This document shows positions 48,286-57,095 of a stretch of DNA of 64,000 bases, piece by piece. How positions within the stretch are numbered: the stretch's first letter is position 1; each line of letters opens with the position of its first letter. Origin of the DNA: Candidatus Protochlamydia naegleriophila (GTDB taxonomy: Bacteria; Chlamydiota; Chlamydiia; Chlamydiales; Parachlamydiaceae); NCBI RefSeq assembly GCF_001499655.1, contig NZ_LN879502.1:1612001-1676000 (forward strand), read 5' to 3'. The notes under the pieces are model-generated. The model was not told the DNA's origin, ran no database searches, and was given only the letters and a program-made list of their open reading frames with translations. The translations under genes and the position numbers were made by a program.

Positions 48286-49590
48286 ATGACATCCCCTATT
48301 AGCCCTCAACTTCCCAATTCGCCACAGCCACCGACAAGCTGGCGCTCTTTTACAAATAGAATTGGGCGGGCGTGGAGGCAATTTACTAGCCTCCACCAAA
48401 AACTGCTAGAGCTAGTTGTACGCGTTTGCTCTCTATGGAAAGCGCCTCTTAAATCAATAACACACACACCTCCTCCGCTCCCTCCAATAAAACCATCCAA
48501 ACAGCCGCAGCCCACCTTAAACAATTTCCTCTTCAAAAAATCACCTTCACTTCCATCCATTGCCACAAAAGGGAATGTCAAAACTCCAGCAGATATCCCC
48601 CCTGCCCTTCAACCCACTGCTTCAAACGAGAATTACAAGGCTCCAAATGAATCCCGTCCTCTTCAATCCAACCAAGCCGCTCCTTTAGTCCCCAATGAGG
48701 CATTGGAAGCAAGCCCGCATGTTCGTGTAAAGAGCGAAGAAAAGGCTATCAAAAAAGAATCTCAGGCAATCCACCCATCAAACGAAGATAGTGAGCGCAT
48801 TTCCATACAAGATAAAATGAATTCCCCTCACGTCATTTCAAATGCGATTAAGCTTTCGAATGCAGAAGAAGATCGGCATACGATCGATGTCCCAGATAAA
48901 GGAGACTGCCTTTTCTGCGCAATTGGAGTGGGAATCAAACTCTTGTATAATGAGAGTGAAGCCATTCAAAGCGAATTGAACTGGACCATCTCCCCAGACC
49001 TGCTGAAGAAAAATTTAAAAAATGAAGAAGCCTTGTTGAGTCAACCGAGCAGGCGTTTGCGGCAGCAAGCCGCCGACTTTCTTGAAAAAATACGCCACAC
49101 ATTACCGGTCATGATCAGCCTGATGGGGGGCATTATCGACCACAATGAGATTGTAGAAAAAAAGATTCAAAGCCAACAAGTAATGACCGTAATCTTGGAA
49201 GATGATATTGAAGTGTTAAAGGAGCGTTTAAAAGGCCTCGATCCTGCGACTCACGAAGATGCTCGCGATTTGACAACCGCAGAAATGAAAGCCAAGCAAA
49301 GCCAGCTTCATCACATTCAATCGTCGATCGAAGAACTGAAAAGAAATATTGTGCTAGAAGACGACGTAGAGAGTTACTTGAAACATTCACGAGAAGAGGG
49401 TTTTTACTGCGGAACGGCTCAAATTGTAGCCTTGAGCGAGATCTATCGCATTCCTATCGAGGTCATTTTTGATTATTCAAAAGAAACCGAACGCAAAGAG
49501 GTGTTTAATCCGACACAATCCGAGGTACCTAAGCTAACGCTTGCTTTCGTCAATAACAACCACTTCAAATTGCATCAAGACTGGCTTTAA
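48286..49590 (+). CDS. OTU-family cysteine protease (deubiquitinase candidate), copy 2
   Basis: A 434-residue paralogue of the preceding gene with the same layout: a Pro/Ser/Thr-rich N-terminus (MTSPISPQLPNSPQPPT), a long low-complexity linker to about residue 195, then the OTU domain. Visible catalytic residues: VPDKGDCLFCAIGVG (Asp204, Cys208) and NNNHFKLHQDWL (His426). EEGFYCGTAQIVALSEIYRI corresponds to the helix in copy 1. A coiled-coil-like insertion covers about residues 270-370. Asp replaces the usual Asn before Cys. Start ATG 48286 is well supported by AAAAGGAG; the frame opens at 48250. Sequence identity to copy 1 looks low outside motifs, so the duplication is old. Confidence 0.82.
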   Translation: MTSPISPQLPNSPQPPTSWRSFTNRIGRAWRQFTSLHQKLLELVVRVCSLWKAPLKSITHTPPPLPPIKPSKQPQPTLNNFLFKKSPSLPSIATKGNVKTPADIPPALQPTASNENYKAPNESRPLQSNQAAPLVPNEALEASPHVRVKSEEKAIKKESQAIHPSNEDSERISIQDKMNSPHVISNAIKLSNAEEDRHTIDVPDKGDCLFCAIGVGIKLLYNESEAIQSELNWTISPDLLKKNLKNEEALLSQPSRRLRQQAADFLEKIRHTLPVMISLMGGIIDHNEIVEKKIQSQQVMTVILEDDIEVLKERLKGLDPATHEDARDLTTAEMKAKQSQLHHIQSSIEELKRNIVLEDDVESYLKHSREEGFYCGTAQIVALSEIYRIPIEVIFDYSKETERKEVFNPTQSEVPKLTLAFVNNNHFKLHQDWL

Positions 49591-49593
49591 CGA

Positions 49594-49836
49594 TTAAAGA
49601 CGCTCTTTCAAAGCCAACAAAGCCATTTGCACGCTATGAATGCCAGCCAAAAGTCCCTCTTCATAGCGGAAATGAGGATGGTTTTCCAACTCCGGAAAAT
49701 CATTCGGCTGCAGTATGTCATCTGTTGTTAAAGAGGGAATCAGACGCCTTCCACAACTTAAAAGCGTACTGTGTTGGCCTTGAGCCATTTCGTGAAGCAG
49801 CTGATTGATTTCATTCCAAGGGGAATTCGTTTCCAT
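49594..49836 (-). CDS. Small protein overlapping tadA, unknown function
   Basis: The 80-residue protein (METNSPWNEINQLLHEMAQG) begins inside the last 26 bases of tadA in another frame, a layout typical of translational coupling. It is acidic, helical at both ends (final GIHSVQMALLALKERL), with no membrane segment. I recognise no family. The tight overlap and the matching strand support it as a real gene; the alternative is an overlapping chance frame. Confidence 0.6.
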   Translation of the reverse strand: METNSPWNEINQLLHEMAQGQHSTLLSCGRRLIPSLTTDDILQPNDFPELENHPHFRYEEGLLAGIHSVQMALLALKERL

Positions 49837-50344
49837 TAGTGCGCCCTTTTTGCTTAGAGGATTTTTTGTCTCTTTGCATCTGAAAAAAGTCTTTTAAAAT
49901 CTCCGCACAAGGCCCTTCTAAAACCCCTTTGCGGATTTGGATTGAGTGGGTTGGATGAACAGGCTCGAATAAATCCACCCAACTTCCGTTTGCACCATGT
50001 CGCAAATCTGGGGCTCCCCACACGAGTGTGCTAATACGCGTCAACAACATTGCACCTGCACACATACTGCACGGTTCAATGGTACAATAGAGAGTTGTAT
50101 TGGAAAGCCTCCAGTTCTCTAGGGCAGATTCGCCAGCCGTCAGGCAAAGCATTTCGGCATGAGCTGTCGCATCTTTCAACATCTCGACTTGATTGTATCC
50201 CCGTGCAATAATGTGGTTATCTTTCACCAATACAGCCCCTACAGGCACCTCATCTGCTTTAAATGCTTTCCAAGCTTCTTTTAAAGCTTCAAGCATAAAA
50301 CGTTCATCGTCGCTTTGGGGGCTAATACTCCAGGGGAAAGACAT
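49811..50344 (-). CDS. tadA: tRNA-specific adenosine deaminase
   Basis: Converts A34 to inosine in tRNA-Arg(ACG). The 177-residue protein has the zinc deaminase motifs ATAHAEMLCL (HAE) and TIEPCSMCAGAMLLTRI (PCxxC), DEVPVGAVLVKDNHIIARGY, and WGAPDLRHGANGSWVDL. The C-terminal tail (KKSSKQKGRTNGNEFPLE) is longer than usual and overlaps the next gene. Its ATG shares one base with the stop of the upstream gene. Confidence 0.94.
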   Translation of the reverse strand: MSFPWSISPQSDDERFMLEALKEAWKAFKADEVPVGAVLVKDNHIIARGYNQVEMLKDATAHAEMLCLTAGESALENWRLSNTTLYCTIEPCSMCAGAMLLTRISTLVWGAPDLRHGANGSWVDLFEPVHPTHSIQIRKGVLEGPCAEILKDFFQMQRDKKSSKQKGRTNGNEFPLE

Positions 50345-51027
50345 TAAGCATCCTTTCCTTGAAGCTTGCGCTGCAACTGAGCAATTTGCTTTTTCAAACC
50401 TTCGACATCTGTGACATACTTCTTCTGCAATCCAGCAAGCTTCTTTTCATACTTATCTGTTAAACGGGAAACTTCTGTTTCGAAGGCTTTTTTCAGATTG
50501 TCAGTCGTCATTTTTTCCATTCTGACTTGATTATCCTGCTCTTCTTCCTGACTTTGCTGTCTAGCCTGCTGTTCCAGGCGCTCAAAAACTTCTTTCGGGA
50601 AAACAACTGAATTCAATACAGAAAAAAGATAGGTTTGTGCAGCACCAAATTGGCGAACAGAATCATCCATCAATGGCTGCGCCTGCGCAACTGTCAATTC
50701 CTCTAAATCGGTGAAATTGGGATTAATCTGCGACAAACGCGTTTCAAACAATTCATAAAGCTCGCTATTTTTCAACAACCAACGAGAAGTGATAAATTCT
50801 GCCAACTCTTCGCCTTTTTCTTCCTCAACAATGGCTCGTTGATAAGCTTCTGTTAAGTCTTCCGTCGTTAGTTTATTTAAGTTTTTGGAACCCAAAAATT
50901 TCTTAACGAAATACAAGTCTTTTTTAAGATGCTCATTCTTCAAGTCTTTCTTAACCGAATCAATGACAAGCCCAAACCAGTCATTCAAAAGGGCAAATTT
51001 TTCTTTGTACGACGCATTTTTATACAT
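50344..51027 (-). CDS. Coiled-coil protein of unknown function, upstream of tadA
   Basis: The 227-residue protein is soluble and mostly helical. Residues about 1-150 form a compact helical region (KEKFALLNDWFGLVIDSVKK, ELAEFITSRWLLKNSELYEL). Residues about 155-225 form a coiled coil (FERLEQQARQQSQEEEQDNQ through GLKKQIAQLQRKLQGKD). I recognise no family, but Chlamydia has a hypothetical gene beside tadA. Start ATG 51027 (MYKNASYKEKFALL), with AGG upstream; a longer frame from 51060 lacks support. Its stop overlaps the tadA start by one base. Confidence 0.78.
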   Translation of the reverse strand: MYKNASYKEKFALLNDWFGLVIDSVKKDLKNEHLKKDLYFVKKFLGSKNLNKLTTEDLTEAYQRAIVEEEKGEELAEFITSRWLLKNSELYELFETRLSQINPNFTDLEELTVAQAQPLMDDSVRQFGAAQTYLFSVLNSVVFPKEVFERLEQQARQQSQEEEQDNQVRMEKMTTDNLKKAFETEVSRLTDKYEKKLAGLQKKYVTDVEGLKKQIAQLQRKLQGKDA

Positions 51028-51235
51028 GATAAACCTATAGTTGAAATAAAAGACTTTCAAGCTAGCATGTTTGACCCGAAAAATGCAAGTTCAAGAATGC
51101 AAAATGACAATTCTCTTTTATTTAAATCAATCTGTTGCTTATACACAAAATACGTGAAAAATGAGATTCTCAATCAGCGCAAGCACTCACTGTGTTTTTG
51201 CTTTTGCCATGCACCTTCTTTGTACGGAGCTCCTT

Positions 51236-51496
51236 ATGAACCAACATACAGAAGATGAACATCCCTTTTACGGAGTGGAGATTATTCGTCGCAAAGAGAA
51301 AGCCTATATTGAAAGTTTATTGAAGAAATACCGATACGAACCAGTCACAGAAGAATTAAAAGGGAAAATTTGGGACGAGTTGCAAATGGAAAAATACCAC
51401 GGAAAAATCAGCATTCCCTTCAAAGTCGTTCTTCGCCGTGACACTTTCAAGAAATTCCCTCCATATATAGAAGTTATTCTAGATACCAAAGTTTAA
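51236..51496 (+). CDS. Small conserved-looking protein, unknown function
   Basis: The 86-residue protein (MNQHTEDEHPFYGVEIIRRK) is basic-acidic mixed, with an N-terminal beta strand, a helix (EKAYIESLLKKYRYEPVTEE), and a C-terminal beta part (GKISIPFKVVLRRDTFKKFP). GGAG lies seven bases before ATG 51236; the frame could extend to 51161 but that would include a Cys/Phe-rich stretch without support. It is divergent from the coiled-coil gene and upstream of rpsO. Family not recognised. Confidence 0.65.
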   Translation: MNQHTEDEHPFYGVEIIRRKEKAYIESLLKKYRYEPVTEELKGKIWDELQMEKYHGKISIPFKVVLRRDTFKKFPPYIEVILDTKV

Positions 51497-51662
51497 TTTA
51501 AAGTTAATTTTTTAAAATTATTTATACATTTTTTTAGTTTTATTTTAGAAAGTCATCGTCTTAAAACAATCTTGATGAAATATTTACAACCCAATTTACC
51601 CTTCCACGTTAATTATAAGGCCATTTACTTACTTTTAATCTCATCAATTCCCCAGGTTTTTC

Positions 51663-51691
51663 TTGCTAATAAATCTCAATCTTGTTATGAT
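51663..51691 (+). promoter_or_regulatory. Promoter for rpsO
   Basis: TTGCTA at 51663-51668, 17 bases, TATGAT at 51686-51691. The ATG of rpsO lies about 70 bases downstream. Confidence 0.5.
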
Positions 51692-51763
51692 TATAGGAGT
51701 TATCTACAGAAATCATGTTCAAAACTTAGCCATTTTGGCTTCTAAATTACGGGGGATTCCTGA

Positions 51764-52033
51764 ATGTCACTAGACAAAGGTACCAAAGAAGAAATCACAA
51801 AGAAGTTTCAGCTGCATGAAAAAGATACCGGTTCTGCCGACGTCCAAATCGCCATTTTAACAGAGCGGATCACAGAGCTGACAGATCACTTAAAGAGAGC
51901 TCCTAAAGATCATGGATCTCGTTTAGCACTTCTTAAATTAGTGGGTCAACGTCGCCGTTTATTAGATTACCTCAATTCAACAGACACAAAACGTTATCAA
52001 ACGTTGATCAACAAGTTAAAGCTTAGAAGATAA
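51764..52033 (+). CDS. rpsO: 30S ribosomal protein S15
   Basis: Small-subunit protein binding the central domain of 16S rRNA. The 89-residue protein has the S15 core: [40 protein letters not shown] and [26 protein letters not shown] lies eight bases before ATG 51764. It has its own promoter and a strong terminator 17 bases downstream, so it is separated from pnp by about 680 bases, although the rpsO-pnp order is retained. Confidence 0.97.
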   Translation: MSLDKGTKEEITKKFQLHEKDTGSADVQIAILTERITELTDHLKRAPKDHGSRLALLKLVGQRRRLLDYLNSTDTKRYQTLINKLKLRR

Positions 52034-52717
52034 TTTAAGCTTGAAAGCTATAAGAAAAAGGGCAGCCAAAAGCTGCCCTTTTTCTTACCCAATCAAGAGA
52101 AAAGTGATGAGAGATAAAGAAAATCAGATTCCTTTTAAGCGCTTTTTTGAAGCCCGTTTTCTGAGTTCTATTTCCGCTCTTAGATACTCTAAGAGACTCT
52201 TGTATCATATCAGCTAAGACGTTTTCGCCTTTGAGCAATAGCTTAATTACCTGTTAGATAAAATTTTATCTTAAGTAAACAGAGAAAATTCCTTGGCTTT
52301 CATTTCACCATCTTGCTTTAATGTTTTTAAAAGATGCTCTTTTTTGAGTTAGGGCAGCTGATAAAGAAACTAAATTTCGCAAGAACTTTCAGGCGATAAT
52401 AGCTCTTACAACCAACAACTACAACTTACCAATCATACATTTTATCAGAAGCAGAATTGAAAATTCGAATAGCAAAGTAACAGGATCGACCAGATCACTA
52501 TGTGGCAGGATAAGGCTAATTGCCTAACGATCAATCAAACTTCGTGTGAGCTAGGAACAAGGATCGTTCGATTCACTTTCTTAAGCAGCCCTTTCCAGGC
52601 ATTTTACACCTTGTTTTATCCTAATAAGCGGTTCTGTCAATCCTCGATTTTTCAAGCAACCCTAAGCTCAGGTTATTAATTCAATTTTAAGATTAGTTTT
52701 TTATGGAGTATAATTAG
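52034..52717. other. Long spacer between rpsO and pnp
   Basis: Apart from the rpsO terminator I see no gene, RNA structure or repeat in it. The pnp ribosome binding site TATGGAG lies at its end (52702-52708). No clear promoter could be chosen; autoregulation of pnp through a leader hairpin, known in enterobacteria, is not evident. Confidence 0.4.
52051..52087 (+). terminator. Rho-independent terminator after rpsO
   Basis: A perfect 16-bp stem (52051-52066 and 52072-52087) with a CAAAA loop; the descending arm contains TTTTT. Confidence 0.88.
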
Positions 52718-54811
52718 ATGCAACGTGAAACAATATCCGTCCAAGTCGGTGCACAAGAAATCGTATTTGAAACCGGTAAAATTGCCCGTCAAGCAGGCGG
52801 TGCAGTCGTTGTTCGCTGCGGCGAAACCATTGTTTTTACATCAGCTTGCGCAGCTCCCACTGCGGATCCTGAAACAGATTTCTTTCCGTTACGAGTTGAT
52901 TATCAGGAGAAGTTTTCATCTGCTGGTAAAACGCTCGGCGGATTTATTAAGCGCGAAGGTCGTCCCACAGAACGGGAAATTTTAGTCTCTCGTTTAATCG
53001 ATCGTCCCTTACGCCCTATGTTTGAAGAGGGATATTACAATGAAGTTCAAATCCTCTCTTACGTATGGTCCTACGACGGCGTTCATTCGCCAGAGCCTTT
53101 AGCCATTTGCGGAGCCTCTGCAGCCCTTGTGATTTCAGACGCCCCCCTCATTAAGCCTGTTGGTGCTGTACGCGTCGGTTTTATTGACGGAAGATTCGTC
53201 GTCAATCCAACCATCGAACAACAGAAGCTATCCAAACTCGATTTGATGCTTGCCGGAACAGAGGAAGCAGTTCTAATGATCGAAGGTTTCTGCGATTTCC
53301 TAACAGAAGAGCAGGTATTGGAAGCCATCGAAACTGGCCACAAGAGCATTAAAGTTATCTGCCAAGCTCTCGAGCAATGGAAAACTAAAGTTGGTAAAGC
53401 GAAAAATCGTGAAACACTGCGCCTGCTTCCAAAAGAGCTATACAACGACATCGAAGCCATTGCTAATCCTCTGCTAGAATCAGCATTGCGCATTCAACAG
53501 AAGCAAAAACGGGAAGAGGCATTGGCCAACGTCGCTAAAGCTGTCAATGACAGTTTAATGCCGGCTGGACAAGAACCAAAATATCCAGCTCAGCACATTA
53601 GCTATGCATTGAAAGATATTTCTTCGAAGATGATGCGCCGCATGATTTTGAATGAAAATCTTCGCTCCGATGGACGCAAGTCAACCGAAATCCGTCAAAT
53701 CGACGTCGAACAGAGTCTTCTTCCACGAGTCCATGGAAGCTCGTTATTTACAAGAGGTGAAACACAAGCCGTTGCCGTTTGTACTTTAGGCGGTGCAGGT
53801 ATGGCTCAGCGTTTTGAAGATCTAGAAGGCGAAGGAAACCAGCGCTTCTACCTCCAATACTTTTTCCCCCCCTTCTCTGTTGGTGAAGTTGGACGCATTG
53901 GCGCTCCTGGAAGACGCGAAGTTGGTCATGGCAAGTTAGCTGAGCGGGCTTTAATGGCAGTCATTCCTCCAAAAGAGCAGTTCCCCTACACCATTCGCGT
54001 AGAGTCAAACATCACCGAATCTAATGGTTCTTCTTCAATGGCAACCGTTTGTGGTGGCTGCTTAGCTCTAATGGATGCTGGCGTGCCGGTTAAGCGCCCA
54101 GTCTCTGGAATCGCTATGGGACTTATTCTCGAAGGTGATCGCTATATTATCTTGTCTGACATCCTAGGAATTGAAGACGCTCTTGGCGATATGGATTTCA
54201 AAGTCACTGGAGACCACCAAGGAATTACGGCTTTCCAGATGGATATCAAAGTCGAAGGCATTACAATCGACATTATGAGAGCTGCACTGCAACAAGCAAA
54301 AGATGGACGTATCCACATCCTCAATAAGATGTTGGCCGTGTGCCCAACCTTTAAGGGGGAAATGTCTCGCTATGCTCCACGCATTGAAACCATTCAGATT
54401 AAGCCTAGTAAGATTGCAACAGTCATCGGACCGGGTGGAAAGCAAATCCGTGCAATCATCGAACAAACAGGTGTTCAAATCGACATCGATGATTCGGGCC
54501 TTGTAAGCATTGCTGCTAACGATTTAGATAGCATCGAAAAAGCTAAAGCCATCATCTATGGCTTGACAGCTGAAATTGAAATTGGAAGAGTCTATACTGG
54601 AAAAGCAACTTCTATTGCTCCATTCGGAGTATTCGTAGAAATCTTGCCAGGAAAAGAAGGTCTCTGCCACATTTCCGAGTTCGATGTCAGCCGCATCAAT
54701 AACCTTGAAGACTTTGTCAAACAAGGTGATATTGTCACGGTAAAAGTTCTCGACATCAACGAAAGAGGACAGATTAAATTAAGCCGTAAAGCAACTTTAC
54801 AAGCCCAATAG
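52718..54811 (+). CDS. pnp: Polyribonucleotide nucleotidyltransferase (PNPase)
   Basis: Phosphorolytic 3'-5' exoribonuclease of mRNA decay. The 697-residue protein has two RNase PH domains: residues about 10-225 (RCGETIVFTSACAAPTAD, KREGRPTEREILVSRLIDRP), and about 310-540 (SSLFTRGETQAVAVCTLGGA, VGEVGRIGAPGRREVGHGKL). A KH domain follows (IATVIGPGGKQIRAIIEQTG, about 555-615), and an S1 domain (VYTGKATSIAPFGVFVEILP, about 620-690). Length matches the family. TATGGAG precedes ATG 52718. A strong terminator follows at 54846-54880. Confidence 0.97.
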   Translation: MQRETISVQVGAQEIVFETGKIARQAGGAVVVRCGETIVFTSACAAPTADPETDFFPLRVDYQEKFSSAGKTLGGFIKREGRPTEREILVSRLIDRPLRPMFEEGYYNEVQILSYVWSYDGVHSPEPLAICGASAALVISDAPLIKPVGAVRVGFIDGRFVVNPTIEQQKLSKLDLMLAGTEEAVLMIEGFCDFLTEEQVLEAIETGHKSIKVICQALEQWKTKVGKAKNRETLRLLPKELYNDIEAIANPLLESALRIQQKQKREEALANVAKAVNDSLMPAGQEPKYPAQHISYALKDISSKMMRRMILNENLRSDGRKSTEIRQIDVEQSLLPRVHGSSLFTRGETQAVAVCTLGGAGMAQRFEDLEGEGNQRFYLQYFFPPFSVGEVGRIGAPGRREVGHGKLAERALMAVIPPKEQFPYTIRVESNITESNGSSSMATVCGGCLALMDAGVPVKRPVSGIAMGLILEGDRYIILSDILGIEDALGDMDFKVTGDHQGITAFQMDIKVEGITIDIMRAALQQAKDGRIHILNKMLAVCPTFKGEMSRYAPRIETIQIKPSKIATVIGPGGKQIRAIIEQTGVQIDIDDSGLVSIAANDLDSIEKAKAIIYGLTAEIEIGRVYTGKATSIAPFGVFVEILPGKEGLCHISEFDVSRINNLEDFVKQGDIVTVKVLDINERGQIKLSRKATLQAQ

Positions 54812-54845
54812 CGTCTATTTTTGTGAAAAACAGACCTTAAAAAGC

Positions 54846-54880
54846 AAGGGGTAATCAGGCATTGCCTGATTACCCCTTTT
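54846..54880 (+). terminator. Rho-independent terminator after pnp
   Basis: A 15-bp perfect stem (54846-54860 and 54864-54878) with an ATT loop, ending in TTTT. It lies about 35 bases after the pnp stop and before the convergent F-box gene. Confidence 0.85.
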
Positions 54881-54950
54881 ATCATACTCGCAAGACTCTA
54901 AAAGCGCTGGTCCCAGAACCATTCTTGCATTTTACTAGAATCCTCGCTCC

Positions 54951-56714
54951 TCAAGCTTGAACCTTAAGCGCAGCTATAGCCGCCAAATCGCCTCGTGCTC
55001 GTAAACGTTCGCTAGCGAATCTGAAGGCTTGTGGGTTTTGCAAGATGGCCCATTTCACAATTTCTTCATTATCTTGAAGATCTGCTGCAAATTCCAAGGC
55101 CAGTCCATTTTGTTTCACTGCCTCTTGAACAACAATAAACATTTCGTTATCACCAAGCTCTTCCACGTGCTTGAGCGCAAGCCCATTTTGACGAACGGCA
55201 CGGTAGGCAAAGCTAAAAATCCCTCTCAACCTGTCTGAGGCATGCTCAAGTGCAAGCCCATCTTGCTCCACAGCCTTAACAACCACTTCGTAATCATCTT
55301 GAAAACTTTCAAAAAACTCCAAGGCAATTCCTTTTTCAGAAACGGCAAATAAAGCAACTTGTTTAATTTTTTCAAAACGCTCAGCCATATACTCGGCCGC
55401 CAATGCATTTTGCTTGAGCGCTGTCTGGACAATTTTTGGATCTGCTTTTAAATCGTCGTCTGCATATTCCAACGCTAAGCCATTCTGCGCCACAGCCGCT
55501 AATACAAGATCACGTTCTTTTCGATTCTCTTCGTTTAAATAGCCGAGTACGAGGCCGTTAATACTTAAGGCTCGTAAAATGAAAGCAGGGTCCTCTCTCA
55601 ATTGAGGAGAAATGAAAGTGAAAATTTCTTTTCTATGTTTAAGCAACGCTAAGGCAAAACTAATATCCCCAGTAATAGCATGATCCGCATAATAAATAGC
55701 CGTGGGATGCATTAAAGCAGCTTCCCAGACAATATCTCTATCAGCTCTACACTCTAAAGATGCATGAGGAAGCGCCATCCCGTCATTTTTAACGGCCGCT
55801 AAAACAATTTCTTTATTATTTCTTAGCCTTTCAGATGCAAATTGCAGAGCCTTCCCATTCTGCCTAACTGCCTTCAGGACAAACTTTTCGTTATCTTGGA
55901 TAGCGGCCGATGCCTTTTCCAGCAGCAAGCCATTAGATTCTAGACAAAAATGAAAATAAGCCTCATTGCTTTCCCATCCATCAAATTGAGGAGGCGTTTT
56001 TGACTCTAATACATCACGGATGCTTAAAGCACGCTGATAATCAATGGCTAGCCTTGGAACCCCCTTCCAATCGAAACCGCTAAGAGTCTCATCATCCAAA
56101 GTCGTCACCTCAAAAAGCTTGGTAAATAAGGCATGCACCGTTTGCGCATACGCTTTCACTTTTTGATCATGGACACTATTCATTGTCAATTCGGGATACC
56201 AAGTCAATGCCTTAAAAAGCTCCTGCAATACAGGGCCAAGTCCTGTAAAATCTGTTGCCGAATGTAGTAACCGGTTAAAGCCGACACCTTGAGGATCAAT
56301 TTGATGCAACTTCTCCACTTCGCTTTGCCCCAATGCACATTCTCTTGGAATCAACACACCTTCAAAACAGGCCTGCTGAGTAGTAGCATAGTCGCCAGAA
56401 TCCTTTAACCTGCTAATGGTATGGCCCATTCGCATAAGAGGATGTGACATGGCTATTTGGTAGTATTGCCTGCCCGCAAGAGCATAGTGCAAAGCGTCTT
56501 GACCATTCCACCCTATGTAAGAAAAAATTTCATAGAGTATCTCTTTCGGCAGATAGTGGAAGCCCTCTGAATTTTTAACAGACTTCTGCCTCTTTCTAGA
56601 CGATACCTCGATTTCAAATCCACTCTTACTCTCAACTTCCCTTTTTACAGCGAGCTGATTTAGATGCGAGGGCCTGTACACATATAGTTCACTTACTTGG
56701 TCTATTTCAGTCAT
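54951..56714 (-). CDS. F-box protein with about 13 DUF4116-like repeats, candidate effector
   Basis: The 587-residue protein has an F-box at residues about 53-92 (HYLPKEILYEIFSYIGWNGQ and following), preceded by a basic cluster RKRQK at 40-44 that could act as a nuclear signal. A helical middle region spans 100-245. From about residue 250 to 580 it is a solenoid of some 13 repeats of about 24 residues in the DUF4116 pattern, consensus D-x-E-I/V-V-x-x-A-V-x-Q-N-G-x-A-L-x-x-A-x-x-x-L-R (for example KAVRQNGKALQFASERLR). F-box proteins recruit targets to SCF ubiquitin ligases through Skp1, so this is probably a secreted host-directed adaptor, the repeats binding the target (inference). No signal peptide. 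Monocistronic, convergent with pnp. Confidence 0.82.
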   Translation of the reverse strand: MTEIDQVSELYVYRPSHLNQLAVKREVESKSGFEIEVSSRKRQKSVKNSEGFHYLPKEILYEIFSYIGWNGQDALHYALAGRQYYQIAMSHPLMRMGHTISRLKDSGDYATTQQACFEGVLIPRECALGQSEVEKLHQIDPQGVGFNRLLHSATDFTGLGPVLQELFKALTWYPELTMNSVHDQKVKAYAQTVHALFTKLFEVTTLDDETLSGFDWKGVPRLAIDYQRALSIRDVLESKTPPQFDGWESNEAYFHFCLESNGLLLEKASAAIQDNEKFVLKAVRQNGKALQFASERLRNNKEIVLAAVKNDGMALPHASLECRADRDIVWEAALMHPTAIYYADHAITGDISFALALLKHRKEIFTFISPQLREDPAFILRALSINGLVLGYLNEENRKERDLVLAAVAQNGLALEYADDDLKADPKIVQTALKQNALAAEYMAERFEKIKQVALFAVSEKGIALEFFESFQDDYEVVVKAVEQDGLALEHASDRLRGIFSFAYRAVRQNGLALKHVEELGDNEMFIVVQEAVKQNGLALEFAADLQDNEEIVKWAILQNPQAFRFASERLRARGDLAAIAALKVQA

Positions 56715-57095
56715 AATTTCTCTTTTATTAGGACTGCCCTAAACCGCTCATCTGTCATTTTCCATCTCATGAATAATCATAAAATGCACAATTATCGAAT
56801 TATTGAACGGTCCAAAACAAATTTATTTTTATTAATTAATGGCAGTAAATAAAATTGTACTAACAAATAGTTAAAACACTCTAAAAGCATTATTAAGATA
56901 TTATAAAACAACAACTTAGAAAAATTTTAAGGCTTTGAAAACTTTAATTTAAAAAATCTCTTGCCATTTTATTGAAGCTGCGAGATCTTAACGGGTTTAC
57001 GAGCTGAGCGCCGAAGAGGAATTTCTTTTTGAATCTGATTTGCGAGTAAGGCAAGCCCAATCAACATACACCCTTTAATTCGTGTATTGGAAACT
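56715..57095. other. AT-rich spacer between divergent F-box and glycosyltransferase genes
   Basis: No gene seen. It should hold promoters for both genes; I found no consensus-like pair. The start of the first glycosyltransferase is weakly supported by TTGGAAA upstream of ATG 57096. Confidence 0.4.

Noticed and set aside
52560-52580. GTTCGATTC motif resembling a tRNA T-loop
   Set aside because: Flanking bases do not form a T-stem and no acceptor or anticodon arms can be drawn.
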